Positions 1 through 11,748 of a stretch of 64,000 bases of DNA are shown one piece after another (the stretch's first letter is position 1; every line of letters begins with the position of its first letter). The notes below the pieces were generated by a model. That model was not told the origin of the DNA, made no database searches, and saw nothing but the letters and a program-made list of their open reading frames with translations. The position numbers and the translations under genes are program-made. The DNA is from Raphanus sativus (lineage: Eukaryota; Streptophyta; Magnoliopsida; Brassicales; Brassicaceae), in NCBI RefSeq assembly GCF_000801105.2, contig NC_079515.1, positions 26,311,407-26,375,406 on the forward strand, read 5' to 3'.

Positions 1-70
1 ATATGTTGTTAAAGTTAAGAAATCACAAAGGAGATAATTCTGCGCTTTCAAAGCGCGGATTAAAATCTAG
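1..70 (+). mobile_element. Helitron 3' terminus (element truncated by window start)
   Basis: A GC-rich hairpin (GCGCTTT C AAAGCGC, about 41-55) is followed about 11 bases later by CTAG at 67-70 and then a T. A hairpin just upstream of a terminal CTRR, inserted next to T, is the Helitron 3' signature. The same arrangement occurs at 11.27, 11.75, 48.11 and 49.25 kb. The rest of the element lies outside the window. Confidence 0.72.
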
Positions 71-149
71 TTAATATTAAACTAAAATAGTTATAAATTA
101 CATTAATTAGCAAAATGACATTTATTAATCATTATGGAATAGAGGAAGT

Positions 150-1185
150 AATTTCTAGTTGGAAACATCAATTGAACCGAAATATGAATTGAATTATGGT
201 TAACCGAGACCGGTATAAGTTATTAAAACATAGAGCAAAAAATTAATGAATGAAACTGAATTAAAATTTACGATGATTTTGATGATACAAAAATAGTATA
301 TTTAATTAAACCGATCCATACAAAATTGGTTCCACAACCAACTAAAACAAAACCCAACTGGATAGTTCAAAATTTCTAGTTGGAGTTATCAATTGTACTG
401 ACATACATAGTAAATTTCAGTTAATCCAAGACTAAAACTAGTCTAAACTATAAAACACAAAGTAAAGAACCGGAGAACCAAATTGAATTAGATTGACGGT
501 ATGATTTTGATGGTAAAAAAATTAGTATATTTTAATTAAACTGATCCATAAAAAATGGTTCCATAACCAATTAAACCCAATTGAATAATTCATAATTTTT
601 AGTTGGAGTTATCAATTGAATCTAAATACATAGTAAATTCCGGTTAACCCAAGACTAAAATTGGTTTAAGCTATAAAACACCGAACAAGAAGCCAAACTG
701 ACAAAGAACTAAATTGAATTAAACATATGGTATGATTTTGATTGTATAACAAATATATTTAATCAAATCGATCCATACAAAATTGGTTCAACACCCAACT
801 AAACCAAAACCAAATTGAATAACTCATATTTTTAGTTAGAGTCATCAATTGAACCGAAATATGGAATGAATTTCGGTTAAACCGAAACTAGAACAGTCTA
901 AGGTACAAGCACAAAGCAAGAAGGCGATAAACTAAACTAATCTGAACAAAAACATATGACATAATTTTTGATGGTATAACAAATAGATTTAATCAAACTG
1001 ATTCATACAAAATTGGTTCCACATCCAACTAAACCGAAACCCAATTGAAAAGTTCATAATTTCTAGTTGGAGTCATCAATTGAACCGAAATACACCGTGA
1101 ATTTCGGTTAAACTGAGACTAAAACCGGTCTAAGCTATAAAAAACACAAAGCAAGAAGCCAAAGAACTAAACATGATATGATTGA
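150..1185. repeat. Tandem array, five diverged copies of a ~220-233 bp unit
   Basis: The anchor TAGTTGGAGT(T/C)ATCAATTG recurs at about 156, 377, 600, 833 and 1064 (spacings 221, 223, 233, 231). Each copy continues with AACCGAAATA..., ...TTCGGTTAA..., GACTAAAAC..GTCTAAGCTAT and a linker containing CCATACAAAATTGGTTCCAC. The first copy is incomplete on its left. No coding potential is seen. The array lies between a Helitron terminus and the 3' end of ExAD. Confidence 0.88.
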
Positions 1186-1265
1186 TTTTTCCTTTTCTAA
1201 AATAATGTGTATATGAATGGATTCACCAGGTATATGTGTATTTACTCCCAAAGTTCGAGCTTTGA

Positions 1266-4200
1266 TCAGCTTGTTTTCTGGAGACATTCTTGAGGCAAAC
1301 CGTAATCTTTTCTCCGGTTCACAACTTGCTCTCGTCTCCATGGATCATTATGTAGCTTGTAATGTAGAGTTTGTATGAAAGTAGCAAAGACGTCGTCGTG
1401 TTTCAGTTTAGTGAACTGAACAGCCCAGTCTTCTTCATGTCCAAAGCTAGCTTTCTGTCTTTCTGCTTCAAGCAAGATGGAGTCTCGGAACAAGAACCTC
1501 TGCCAGAGCTTCTTTACATTAGCCAGTCTGAACTGTATCTCTGTCTCATTGAATCCCTGTTGGAGATTTCAAATGAAATTACGTCAAGACTAGGAACAGA
1601 TTGTTACAAGATTGAGAGAGGGAGAGTGGCAGAAAGTGAGTACTCGGAGAGTGTTTATGAGATTCGGAATGTCATCTTCGCTGACACGAACTGCAAAGCT
1701 TTCGTAGTTGAGCATGTTCTCATAAGGTAAGTAGATTCCATCCTAATAAAGATACATCATCATCTTCGGATCAAACGGTAGGAATGTATAGAATGCGGTA
1801 AGTTCAAGGTATACATATATATTACCTGAATGATGACCGGGACGCATCCTTGCAAGATACTATCTTCCATGCGACCACTCCAACCATCTCCAGGGAACAC
1901 ACCACAGAAGATTGAAGAAGCTATGTCGTTGTGGTAGTTGTCAGAACGCGATGGAGTGACAATGACATCGTCTGCATGCTGCTTCCCTAGCTTCCCTTCT
2001 TTGTTAGGGCTCGAACCAAACTCTTCCGCTAGCTTCTGCCTGATTCCCATGCTATACCTGCATTTAGATGTTACCGAAACCATTAATTATATCCATGCTG
2101 TTTGAATCACAGCTCGGTGATGGACTACAAGATCCACTAAAAACTAGGGTTAGGGTTTCTGATTGATTGTGTGACAAGGAAGGTTTCTCCAGGTGCCTTG
2201 AGCTCCTTCCATATTTTATTATTTCAGGCCTTTGCGAGGAGAGGTCCCTTGAACCTAATAAATATAGAATGAAACCTTCCTTGTGTCACAATCAACCGAA
2301 AACCCTAATTCTAATTTCTGATTGATTGTGTGACAAGGAAGCTTTTTCCGTAATGATTTTACATGATTTTTCAAGCAGATACTTACGAATCTTCTGGCCT
2401 TCCCTTGTCATAAGCAGGTCCAAGGTTCCCATTGAAGTAAAACAGTGTTTTCCTCTTTTCCCGTGGCCTAAAACAAGAAGAAGAAAACAGGTTTCAGGGT
2501 TTGAGGTTTAATCTTATTGTCCAAGAACCATCAGAGAGAGAATATACCTATCCCAGTAATTAGCACGCATGGAGTGTGGATCAGGAACTTTCCAAGCTGG
2601 AACCACAAGATCTTTCCTAGGGTCAAAGCAAGGATGATTCCCTCTCCTCTCTTCAGATATCTCATCCCAGTTATCACCCCAGTAAGCTGTTGTCGAATGG
2701 TTATGCTTAGAGTTTGTGTTACCCCAATGAACTAGCATCATGCTGTTCCATATCTCTTTAGGAGCATAGCAAGCACCTTCATCCCATGAGAAAAACTGCC
2801 TTTTTTAAGGCGTACTATATTAGCTTTTGAGATAACAATCCTAATTATTATATGTTTTGCATCATCATTACCCAAATATGGTCTCTCCCAGATGAACGGT
2901 TCCAGTATGGGTATTTCTCAACGATGTGTTCATAAGCTCTTTTGTAGAACTCTAAGGTAAGTGAGCTTCTTAGCCCAGTGTGATTCTGCAAGTTATAAAA
3001 AAAAAACATGTAAGCTCTCTAGAGTTTCTGGAAGCAGAGAATAATAACAAAGGGTGAGTTTCTTGACCCAACCTGCATGCTAAGGTGAGGTGAATCATCA
3101 GCACGGTTTATGATGCATGAATCAAGAACAGGAACAAAGAAGAAATCTGCCTCATCTCCATTTAGTGTACGATGAGCTGTTGCCAAAATGCTCTCATAGA
3201 ATGCCATCTTTGAAAATTACAAGAGACAAAAGTTATCTCTCAATTCAAACTCAGGAGATAAAATGTTGAAACATATGTTGAATTATCTGGTACTTAAGTC
3301 AAGTTTAGTAGGAAACCTGGGAACCATATAGATAATCTGTCCAGACTGTTGCATTCCTGTCATCATAGATCCTATTAACACACTCAAGCTTAAAATGTCG
3401 ACCCTGCAACATCAAATTCCAACCAGATGAGATTAGAAACTTCGTCTTAAAAAGGGTTTAGACCGTTGCTTAGAAGAAGTATACAAAGCTTGGATTGTGA
3501 CCTCAAGAAGTAAGCTGTTGAAGTCTGGAGGCAGATCATAGATGTATATAAGAGGCCTTTTCTTCTTCACCACAGCACTTAGATTCATGAGATTTCCAGT
3601 GACGTTTTTATCACTTGGAACTTCGAGATGTGCTGGTCTAAGCCATTGTGGCCACTCTCCAAACGACGATAGAGTGGATGGAATACTACAATCTGTTCCA
3701 AACCACCCTTTATCACACTGAAAGAACACACACAAAGTTAGGAAGATTTATATCTAAGAATATGCAAAGCTTGCGAGAGTGGTTACAGTATATTATTACC
3801 TGGCAGAAACCTCCTCTGCATTTGCCATGTCTAGAGCACTGATTAACACAAGTGCATTGTACAGGCGTTTCGCAGAAACGTCCCCAAAGACAATCGTACT
3901 TGCAGTCACATTCCTCTTTGATTTTCACCTTCATGGCATACGCATCTTCCGGATCCACATTGCACCATCCTTGTTTGCTACTGTTTGTTGTTAAAATGTC
4001 CAAGTCTGGTTTAGACCAATCCGTCATTTTAGGTTCTCCAGGACTCACAGGCGAACTAAAAAACATGTGTGTCAATGTTAGATATAGTCTTCATTCAAGC
4101 TTGATGACTCGAAGAAGAAAAGAAGGCAGGTGAGAAACTCACTTGATTTGAAAACCACATGACTCTGGCGCTGGACGATTTGGATATTTGGTGCCTTCTC

Positions 4201-4943
4201 CACAAAAGCACATGGCTCTTGTGGTATCACAATGTCTAGAACATATGGATACTACCCATCGACCATATGGCATCTCAGGTGTTTTCTCATAGTTGCAATC
4301 TAACTGCTGCTTCTGTGAACAATCTTCACCTACACAGAACAGGGTTTTAAAAGTAACTTTCATTTTAAACATCAGTGGCAATGATTATAAAGACTAACAA
4401 AGAGATCAAATACTAACCAGTAAATCCATGGAAGCAACGGCAAATTCCAAACTCATGGTTACAAACACCTTGACCACTACACTCATTCAGACACTTCCTC
4501 CCACCAATTGGCTGCCAAAAAGAAAGAAAAAAACACAAACTTTTATAACAAAACTGTAAATTTTCAAGTATATGACAAAAACATTAATAAACACTTACTT
4601 CAACGATGTCAACTTCTTTGGCAACTGCATCACAGCTAGAAAGCCATTGCCCGATCTCACTTTTCCACGAGGCGTTTCGATAGACAACCGCACCGTGTAA
4701 GTCAGCAGGAAACCGACGATCAAAGGCAACAGCAACAACAACCGGTTCGCTTGAGTTTTTAGTCGCTTGAGAGATTGATTCATTAACCGGTCCACAGAGG
4801 CTCTGAGCTTGCCTTACACTAACGGGATCAAAAGAAGGAACCACAGGTCCAAGAAAGAGATGAACCAGTGAGACCAGAACGATGACAGAAGCAAGGGTGG
4901 CTATCTGAGACCATGTACACTTCCATTTCTGGTTAGAAAACAT
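1266..4943 (-). CDS. ExAD: Extensin arabinosyltransferase ExAD-like, exostosin family GT47 with EGF-like modules
   Basis: Thirteen coding exons, read on the minus strand: 4943-4599, 4511-4418, 4329-4143, 4055-3800, 3717-3502, 3403-3317, 3207-3073, 2985-2872, 2795-2548, 2467-2387, 2051-1826, 1742-1644, 1556-1266. They join in frame to 792 residues, matching the roughly 793 of Arabidopsis At3g57630. A type II signal anchor ([19 protein letters not shown], about residues 14-32) puts the enzyme in the Golgi. Cysteine-rich EGF-like modules follow ([43 protein letters not shown]), then the exostosin/GT47 domain from about residue 360 ([18 protein letters not shown]). In Arabidopsis ExAD adds the fourth arabinose to hydroxyproline arabinosides of extensins. 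The start is the first ATG after an apparent 5'-UTR splice acceptor at 4996; the upstream in-frame TTG was rejected. Gene intact, no stops. Confidence 0.95.
2052..2386 (-). repeat. Intron of ExAD containing an inverted repeat plus a third direct copy
   Basis: Within the intron between the tenth and eleventh coding exons, 2150-2187 and 2271-2308 are inverted copies (33 of 38 positions match) around an ~83-bp loop. A 27-bp stretch of the left arm (2156-2182) recurs exactly in direct orientation at 2315-2341. Shared core: GATTGATTGTG, then ACAAGGAAG. This could be a small MITE remnant. Confidence 0.8.
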
Positions 4944-5594
4944 GATCTGCTTCCAAATAGGAACCCAAAGTTCTGAACTTTTCAAACTTGATCACCTGAA
5001 AATCACAAACAATTCATGATTAATTATAACCAATTCCTCAAGAAACAGAAATTCAGGACGATGTATAATTTAAACAAAATGGATATTATTACATAAAACG
5101 TCAAAGAGACAGTGCAGAAACAAGGGGAAGGTAGCCCAGAAGGTTAGGCAATCACAATATGATCACAAGTCAGCCTTTATTACGGAACATAATTTAATTT
5201 AAAAAAAAAACAGAAAGCTTTGACCGAATAACCATTTCAAACATCGAAATTGCAGAGAAGAATGTAATGTAACGGACAAAACACAAGAGAATCATGTTTC
5301 CCAGACATTTTAAAACGGATCCAAAACAAGACAGAACATTGTTGTAAGAAAAAGGAACGAGAGAGAACTCATCAGCTCTGAGGGAAGACGTCATGGGGTT
5401 TACAACAGCAATGTGAGGATTTAAATCATAATAATTACAGAGAGGTTTGAATAATAGTCATAATCAACCAACCACTATAATACAAAAAAAAATGATTCCT
5501 TTGGAGATTTGTAATAATTAGAGAGAGAGAGAGAGAGAGACGGCGACGGGGGATCTCTTGCTGGCTGGCTGGCCAGAAGCTAAGAAAGAAAACG
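4944..5594 (-). promoter_or_regulatory. ExAD 5' leader, leader intron and proximal promoter
   Basis: A splice-acceptor-like TTTTCAG lies just before base 4995 (minus strand), so the leader is probably spliced. The donor exon could not be placed. A (GA)n/AG tract at about 5521-5540 lies in the likely leader or promoter. Short ORFs here are not convincing. Confidence 0.45.
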
Positions 5595-5965
5595 AAATTT
5601 GATTATGGAAGTGGTCGTCGTGTGCGTCATGTTCTTCCCTCTTCTTTTGATTTTCATTAAACTAATAATTTTTTCCCTAATTCACCGTCTTTCCCCGTAA
5701 TGATTTTCCTTAAACCGATTCGTACCGGTTTTCCTTAAGCCAAAAAGTCAAACAAAATTTGATTATGGAAGTGGTCGTCGTGGTGTGCGTCTTGTTACTC
5801 TCTCCAGCTCGCTTTGGTTAAACTAATTACTCTTTTCCTAATTCACCGACTTTTTCGCGTAATGATTTTTCTTTTAAAACCGATTTTGTAAAACTAAACC
5901 AAGTCAAGTCAAAACAAATTTAATTATGGAAGTGGTCGTTCCGTCGTGTCGTTGTGAGTAATGTT
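5595..5965. repeat. Three tandem copies of a ~160-bp block upstream of ExAD
   Basis: The segment AAATTTGATTATGGAAGTGG, followed by TCGTCGTG, begins at about 5595 and 5755 and again, diverged, at about 5916 (GATTATGG-type anchors at 5601, 5761 and 5922). Copies 1 and 2 also share CTAATTCACCG, a CGTAATGATTTT stretch and an AAACCGATT stretch in the same order. The third copy fades after about 45 bases. Confidence 0.8.
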
Positions 5966-7594
5966 TCTTCTCGATTTAAGTTAACTACATCTTTTGTCTG
6001 CGCTACGTGCGGATTGTCTCTTATAAATTTATTTTTAGTTATAAATTAACTTTTACCAAAAAGTTAATTTTACCAAATAATTTCTAAATTTAATTTTCTG
6101 TGATTATAAATTGGTTGAATAAAAAGAACAAAACTGCACTCATCTGTTTTTTTTTTTGAATTTTGTTTTAGAAATGTAACCTATGAAAAAAATTATATTA
6201 TTATTTATAGGTACTTTGGAAATAGGTAAATTTTGTATACCAAATGTCTAATTAATGTTTTTAAAACTTTTATTTGTTAAACATTTTAATTTAATTATCT
6301 AATTTATCATAGTGCATAACATTTTTACATATTTTGACGTGCTTTCAGCGTGAATGTATGGAACAATATCAGAAGGAGAAAAATAAGATATGTTCGTCAA
6401 TGGTTTTGTCTGGAAATTGGTATATTTAAGATTTTGTTTTGTTCCTTTAGTGGAATTGATGTATATATAGATACTTGTTAGTTGTAATGTAATTACATGT
6501 TTCTATGTTCAAGTTGAATCAATCTTTTATTGCAATTCACAGAAAAATTTATCTCCCAAACTAATCATTAAGTCTATAAAAAGCTATGGTATGATACTGC
6601 CATGAATTAATAAAAATATTTTTCTTTCCAATATGAAGACAATATGGGCGACATGAACATAGCATCAGTTTAAGTTTCAGAGCCCTGATTCAATCAGGTA
6701 GTCACCAAACCTCTTTACAACAATATTGTCACAGAAGATACCAAAGGTTGGGTGGTCTTTTTGATTGTAACACCACCAGATCCCTACAACGTAAAGCAAA
6801 AAATAACACTGATTCATTGAAAACAACTGCGTTGGAACAAATAGGCAAAAGTTTTATACCAAAAAAGCAAAAAATTCATCAGAATCAGTCATGTTATCTT
6901 CTTCCCTCGAATGACAGCATCTGACTCTCATTGGATTACCATGTACTTTGTGCCACCGATGCATAATTTCGATGGAGAAAACGTATAAGACTGACCTAGA
7001 ATCCTTCCAATACTGGTGCACAAACACCGAGCGGTTGTAGTATCAAATTATTTTGAAGAAAGCACAAGTATTCTTCTTTGGTGTTAGCTTAACACGGAGG
7101 GGGTGTTTAAACTCTGCAACCTGCACATACCTGAAACAAAGAAAAATAGAAGAAAATGGTCAATATTAGAAACAATGAATGATAAGCATTTGTTTCTTTA
7201 GAGGAAAAGAAATATGTGCAACTCTTAAGAGATAAGGTGATGGAGGTAAGAAATAAACTGACAGTGGCGTTAGCAAATCAAGTAATGAAACAGATTTGCA
7301 TCTAGAGTTTGAATACTGTCCACGTTTTTACAAATAGTCCACCAATCAGCCTCCTCTTTGCTTCGTTAGCTTTTAGCTAGAGAGTGTCTGCATGTTCTTG
7401 CTCCAGCCTCACAATTCTCTCTTTCTCTGCCTCTCTACTTTCTTCTAGCTTTCTATAGCAAGCTTCAGTGACATGGTAAAGACACCGTTTCGACTAATCA
7501 GAATAATATTCATAAATATAAAAAATACAATACACTTACTATTATTAATATTAAGATGTTGATTAAAAGTGGGTACCTTGTGGGTCTAACTTAC
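5966..7594. other. AT-rich spacer with weak minus-strand coding remnants
   Basis: 5966-6650 is AT-rich and featureless to my reading. On the minus strand, 7480-7385 reads as a Glu/Arg-rich open stretch (CYRKLEESREAEKERIVRLE) ending in TAG. 7130-6870 and 6790-6665 also read as short open stretches broken by stops (for example VFVHQYWKDSRSVLYVF and GIFCDNIVVKRFGDYL). I do not recognise these; they may be 3' parts of the decayed gene next door or of another pseudogene. Confidence 0.35.
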
Positions 7595-8263
7595 CTTCTT
7601 GATTTGGTTGCTCACTGTTGTAAGGAGTACCAGGCGAAGGACAGATGTACATCAGCCTTGACTTTAGAGAATTAGCAAACAAAGCCTTCTCCTTAGCAAC
7701 ATCAAGAAACCAAAATCAACACAATCAGGAAAAAAAAGTCTTCCTTTCTTCTTGAGTTGTTAAACTAAGTTATTTATCTCCGACCTGAAGCTTGGTCTGG
7801 TCAGAATTTGAGGCATCAATGACCTCAACTTTTCCATTGATCCGAACATGCTCCCAGGTATCCTAGAAATACCAACACATCTTTACAAAAATAACCACTG
7901 CCGTCAAATAAAAGTTTGATATGTAATGTAATCCAAACCATTGCTCACCTGGGAGAATGGAAACTGCTTAAGCTCTTGAATCTGCAACGAAATGCAGAAA
8001 ATCACAACACGAAACAGAGCCAAACTCAACTAAAACAAATGCCAACACAATCTAAAGATGTCTAATGCCTTACGACTACAAAGATCGGTGTTGGTTTAAA
8101 TCATGTCACCCTTCTCTTCAAATCCCCTAAACCAAACAGCACATCACTGACAAAATAATTCACTACACAACCGATCAAAACGTGGAAACAGAGCTGAAAC
8201 TAACACAATTGTATCACCTGAATACGACGTGCGATTTAAAGGGCGTCTATTAACACCAATCAT
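7595..8263 (-). pseudogene. Decayed pyridoxamine 5'-phosphate oxidase-like (FMN split-barrel) gene, At2g46580-like
   Basis: Minus-strand pieces resemble the Arabidopsis At2g46580 family as remembered: 8263-8218 (VNRRPLNRTS), about 8126-8069 (GFEEKGDMI, then stop, then TNTDLCSRK), 7981-7949 (IQELKQFPFSQ), 7862-7785 (DTWEHVRINGKVEVIDASN) and about 7699-7595 (ALFANSLKSRLMYICPSPGT). Intron-like gaps remain. The second piece carries an in-frame TAA at 8098-8096, its donor reads GC, the exon that should join FSQ to DTWEH (about seven residues, CWYF-like) is missing, and the C-terminal exons are not found. Intact homologues would be flavin-binding oxidases acting on B6 vitamers or related substrates. 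I call it a pseudogene; a rearranged functional locus is less likely. Confidence 0.7.
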
Positions 8264-9020
8264 ACAGAGGATAAATTTCATGAAAGAAAAAAGAAGAAGA
8301 AGTGGATACCAGTTCTTGCCTTGTAGCTCGACAACTCGAACCCCAAGAGCTTGAAGCCCGAGGGAATAAAATCCAGTAGCATCCAGTAGATATATGAGCT
8401 GGTAAGTAAATGATAATCCTGCACAGCGTAGCAAAGATCATCCCAGATAAATTAACTACAAATAGATGTCAATTCTAATTGTTATGATTTCAATTCTGAA
8501 CTGTAAAATATGTAAAGAAGATGTCAGAAACAGATAGAGAAGAGTCATACAGTTAACCATAAACGAAAAAGACGTCTGACAACATATGTCGTCGTCGAGC
8601 AGTTTTCATATCAGCTAGGGAAAGTCGGGACGTCGCCATGACAGCTCCGGAGACACCTTTTTCCCCGCTTTGATTGATTAGTAGAGCAGAGGGTTGGCCG
8701 GTACGTTTGATCGACTCGGTGGAAGAGACATTGGTCTTCACGTTTGGTTTCTTCTAGTTGAGATCGCCGGAACCAATCGATTTGCAGTTCGAATTCATCG
8801 TCGGACTCAGAGAAGAAGAGAATATCCGAGAAAAAAGAGATTTATAAAGAAATAAAGAGGTTGAAAGTTGAACCGAATCCATTATTGTTTGATTTGGGAG
8901 GATTGATTGCAGAGGAAGGGGAGTTGTGTGACGATTCATCATCTCCGCGTTAAAGAAACGGAACCGGCGAAGAGAACAAAGTAACACAATGTCTGAAGTG
9001 GTGAAAAGAATCCACCCCAT
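8264..9020 (-). other. Possible 5' region of the decayed gene, unrecognised
   Basis: Two short minus-strand open stretches (9020-8754 and 8741-8553) are separated by a stop. Their translations match no family I know, and no homologue of the PPOX N-terminus is visible. They may be transcribed leader sequence or chance ORFs. Confidence 0.3.
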
Positions 9021-9912
9021 TGGATGATTTAAAATGTTGATGTGGATAGGTTTAATGGAGCTCTTATTCCCCTTTTAATATTGTTTGATTATTTACATTT
9101 TCCTTAACCGTGCTTCTCTAATTTTTTTTTCTTGGTGTGCTTCATCAACTTTATTAAACCTAAAAAAATAAAGTCAAATCCTAATCACAAGTAACGGTGA
9201 TTAATAAAAGATGGACCGAATATTTTTTTTTAAGTAATAGTCTTACGATTCCGTGGAAGGAATAATTCTCCGGGAGTTGGCGGCTGTGGGGGCAAAACTG
9301 TAAATATCTCACTCCACTTTTTTAAATGATCGTTTCGTTGTCTGAGAAAGACCGTAGTGGGTGACGCACTCCTTTAACGGACAATTGCGTGATTTACCAA
9401 TCTAACCTCCTGTAATAGCAAAAAGTTTCTGTTTTGCTTTTTCGAGCATCTTTTCAGTAATAATTGACAACTAAGACTCACGTGAGTTAGCTAACTAATT
9501 AACGTATCGCTTTATCATTGGTTATGATCTCAGCGAGGACTCCGCAAAATTAAAAGTCTTTTTTTTTTCCTTTGAATATTATAAATTTTTTGTTATCTTA
9601 GTTGAATCTCACATCTTGTTTGACCAAAAAAAAATGCTGGTTTTTGTTGAAATACCAGTACCAATAGGAGAAGGTCATTGTCCATTTGTAGGAGCTGTAA
9701 TGCAATCAATCTAATCTATTAATTTAGGGATTATCTACTATTTGAAGTTCTCATTTAAATTTTGGACTCTTTCATAATTGTTGCTAGAATATATGATGTC
9801 TCCTATACAATGCAACCTACCAACTTAAATTAAACCAAATCTTAACCAACATAGATTAGTTAAACCTAACCAGTAATACTTTTATAATATTTTTGGTTAA
9901 TCTCTTAATATA
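9021..9912. other. Intergenic, nothing recognised
   Basis: AT-rich spacer with homopolymer tracts. I see no ORF, RNA gene or repeat structure here. Confidence 0.5.
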
Positions 9913-9920
9913 ATTAGATC

Positions 9921-10599
9921 TAAGACTGGGCGTTCGGGTAGCCATTCGGGTTTCGGTTTAGTCTATTCAGGTTTCGTGTTTTCGGGGTCAAAGATTTCAG
10001 CCCCATTCGGATATTTTTAAATTTTGGTTCGGGTTCGGTTCGGATCTTTACGGGTTCGGTTCGGGTTCGGATAACCCATTTAAAATGTTTTAAAATTTTC
10101 AAAATTTATTATATACTTTAAATTTTCAAAATCTATAAGAAAGATAATATATTACATATAAATTTTCATAACATATATGCCAAAATACCTTAATTTAACA
10201 CATAAATTAGTTTTCTTTGAATATTTGGATAAAGAATCAATAGATTTTTAACTATTTTGGTATTTTCAGTATATTTTAGCTATTTTAAACATTTACTTTT
10301 GACTATTTGTATATATTTTCTGAGTATTTTGGAAAATTAAAAGGTATCTTATATATTTTTAATATTTTTAATATACATTATATATAAAAATAATGTATAT
10401 ATTCAAGTATATAAATTTATTTCGGATACATTCGGGTACCCAAAATATTTTGGTTCGGATCGGGTTTGGTTTCGGTTCTTTAAATACCGAAATTTTGAAT
10501 CCGTTCGGATATTTAATCAATTTTGGTTCGGGTTCGGTGCTACTTTTTTGGATCGGGTTTGGTTCGGTTTTTCGGGTTCGGATTTTTTGCCCAGCCCTA
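9921..10599. mobile_element. hAT-type MITE with 8-bp target-site duplication
   Basis: Direct repeats ATTAGATC at 9913-9920 and 10600-10607 flank the element. The ends are inverted: TAAGACTGGGC on the left against TAGGGCTGGGC (reverse complement of the right end), 9 of 11 matching. Both arms are rich in TTCGGGTTCGG motifs in a broadly palindromic arrangement, while the core is AT-rich and non-coding. An 8-bp duplication with TAGGG-like ends is typical of the hAT superfamily. No transposase is present, so it is non-autonomous. Confidence 0.82.
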
Positions 10600-10607
10600 A
10601 TTAGATC

Positions 10608-11268
10608 ATATAAAACTGAACCACTCTTAAATCAACGAGTTCTATATCATTCCAGACATAAGAGAAAAAATATCCGACTCATTTACAACGTAAGCATACA
10701 AAGACCGTGTATGCTTATGCTCATTGATCTTCCAAAAACCAAATAATTATGGCATAGACCAACATAGGCTCATGTTCGTATCACTAACTTTACTTCCATA
10801 TATTTACTCTTCACCTACATCATATCACAACATACACAGTTATACAAGAACATGATTTTTTTTGTTCAAACAACCAAATAATGGTGGCATATGGTCAGTA
10901 GATTTTTTAAATATGTTTTTTTATATATTATATTTTACGAGACTATGTGTATAAGTTTTTTTTTTGAAAAAAAGGCATAACTATATGTATAAGTTAAAAG
11001 GTAAAAGGTGTGACAAAGCAAATTATTATACTAAAAATAAAAGAAGATTAAATACAAACTAATAACAAGTACAACACAAATTATAACACTATTAAATTCT
11101 ATATATATTTAATAAAATATTATATATATATATGTCTAATATGTATATATCTATATATATGTTACACAAAATATATATAATATTATATACACATATTATA
11201 TATACCATATATTATTAATTGAAATTTGACAAATCAATTTCCGCCCTTTAGGGCGGGTCCTAATCTAG
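10608..11268 (+). mobile_element. AT-rich region ending in a Helitron 3' terminus
   Basis: A hairpin CGCCC TTTA GGGCG at about 11242-11255 is followed by CTAG at 11265-11268 and then a T, the Helitron 3' signature in plus orientation. The 5' TC end could not be placed, so the left boundary is unknown. The interval also contains the micro-insertion at 10958-10979 and (TA)n-rich sequence. No genes seen. Confidence 0.55.
10958..10979 (-). mobile_element. Micro-insertion (poly-A on minus strand) with 16-bp direct repeats
   Basis: 10942-10957 and 10980-10995 match at 15 of 16 positions. The 22-nt insert reads on the minus strand as TATGCCTTTTTTTC-A(8), like the 3' tip of the LINE at 50.4-56.6 kb. 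Confidence 0.65.
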
Positions 11269-11748
11269 TTTCAAATATAAGTGTCGGTTTAGTATCAAGG
11301 ACGGTCTTCCAAATCTTCTCTTAATTTTTAAAAATTTAATATTTTTATTTTTATTGACATACATATTAAGTTTAGTATTAGGTAATATTTCAAACATGTG
11401 CTAACATAAAATATTTTTAAATTAAACTAATAAAATAAAACAGTTTACTTTATTTTAAATAATTTTTATAATAACAATCTAAATGTAACAATTATAGAGT
11501 TTGAAATTATTTTTGTCCAAAGTTTCTTAATGATATTAAGTTAGTCCTGACACTGCATACAGTTTACAAGATTTTAGAAAAGTAATAATGACTGCCAAAT
11601 TTTCATAAGTATTGAAGAAAATTATAATATTCTGTACTTTGTTTTTTTTTAATTATTCATCATTATTTTTTTAAGAATTATTCATCATTATTTCGTTTCT
11701 GTAGTAAGTTAGCACATCGTTATCACACAAGTAATATAATATTCTGTA
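11269..11748. other. AT-rich spacer between two Helitron termini
   Basis: No gene. It contains a direct repeat (11651-11668 and 11676-11693, 18 bp) flanking a 7-nt T-rich insert, which may be another footprint of the poly(A) micro-insertion class or a simple tandem duplication. Confidence 0.5.

Noticed and set aside
1371..1730. Plus-strand 119-codon ORF
   Set aside because: It is antisense to the last two coding exons of ExAD, which read correctly on the minus strand.
4584..4985. Extended ExAD N-terminus from a TTG at 4985
   Set aside because: A splice acceptor lies just upstream and the first ATG (4943) gives the expected signal anchor and length.
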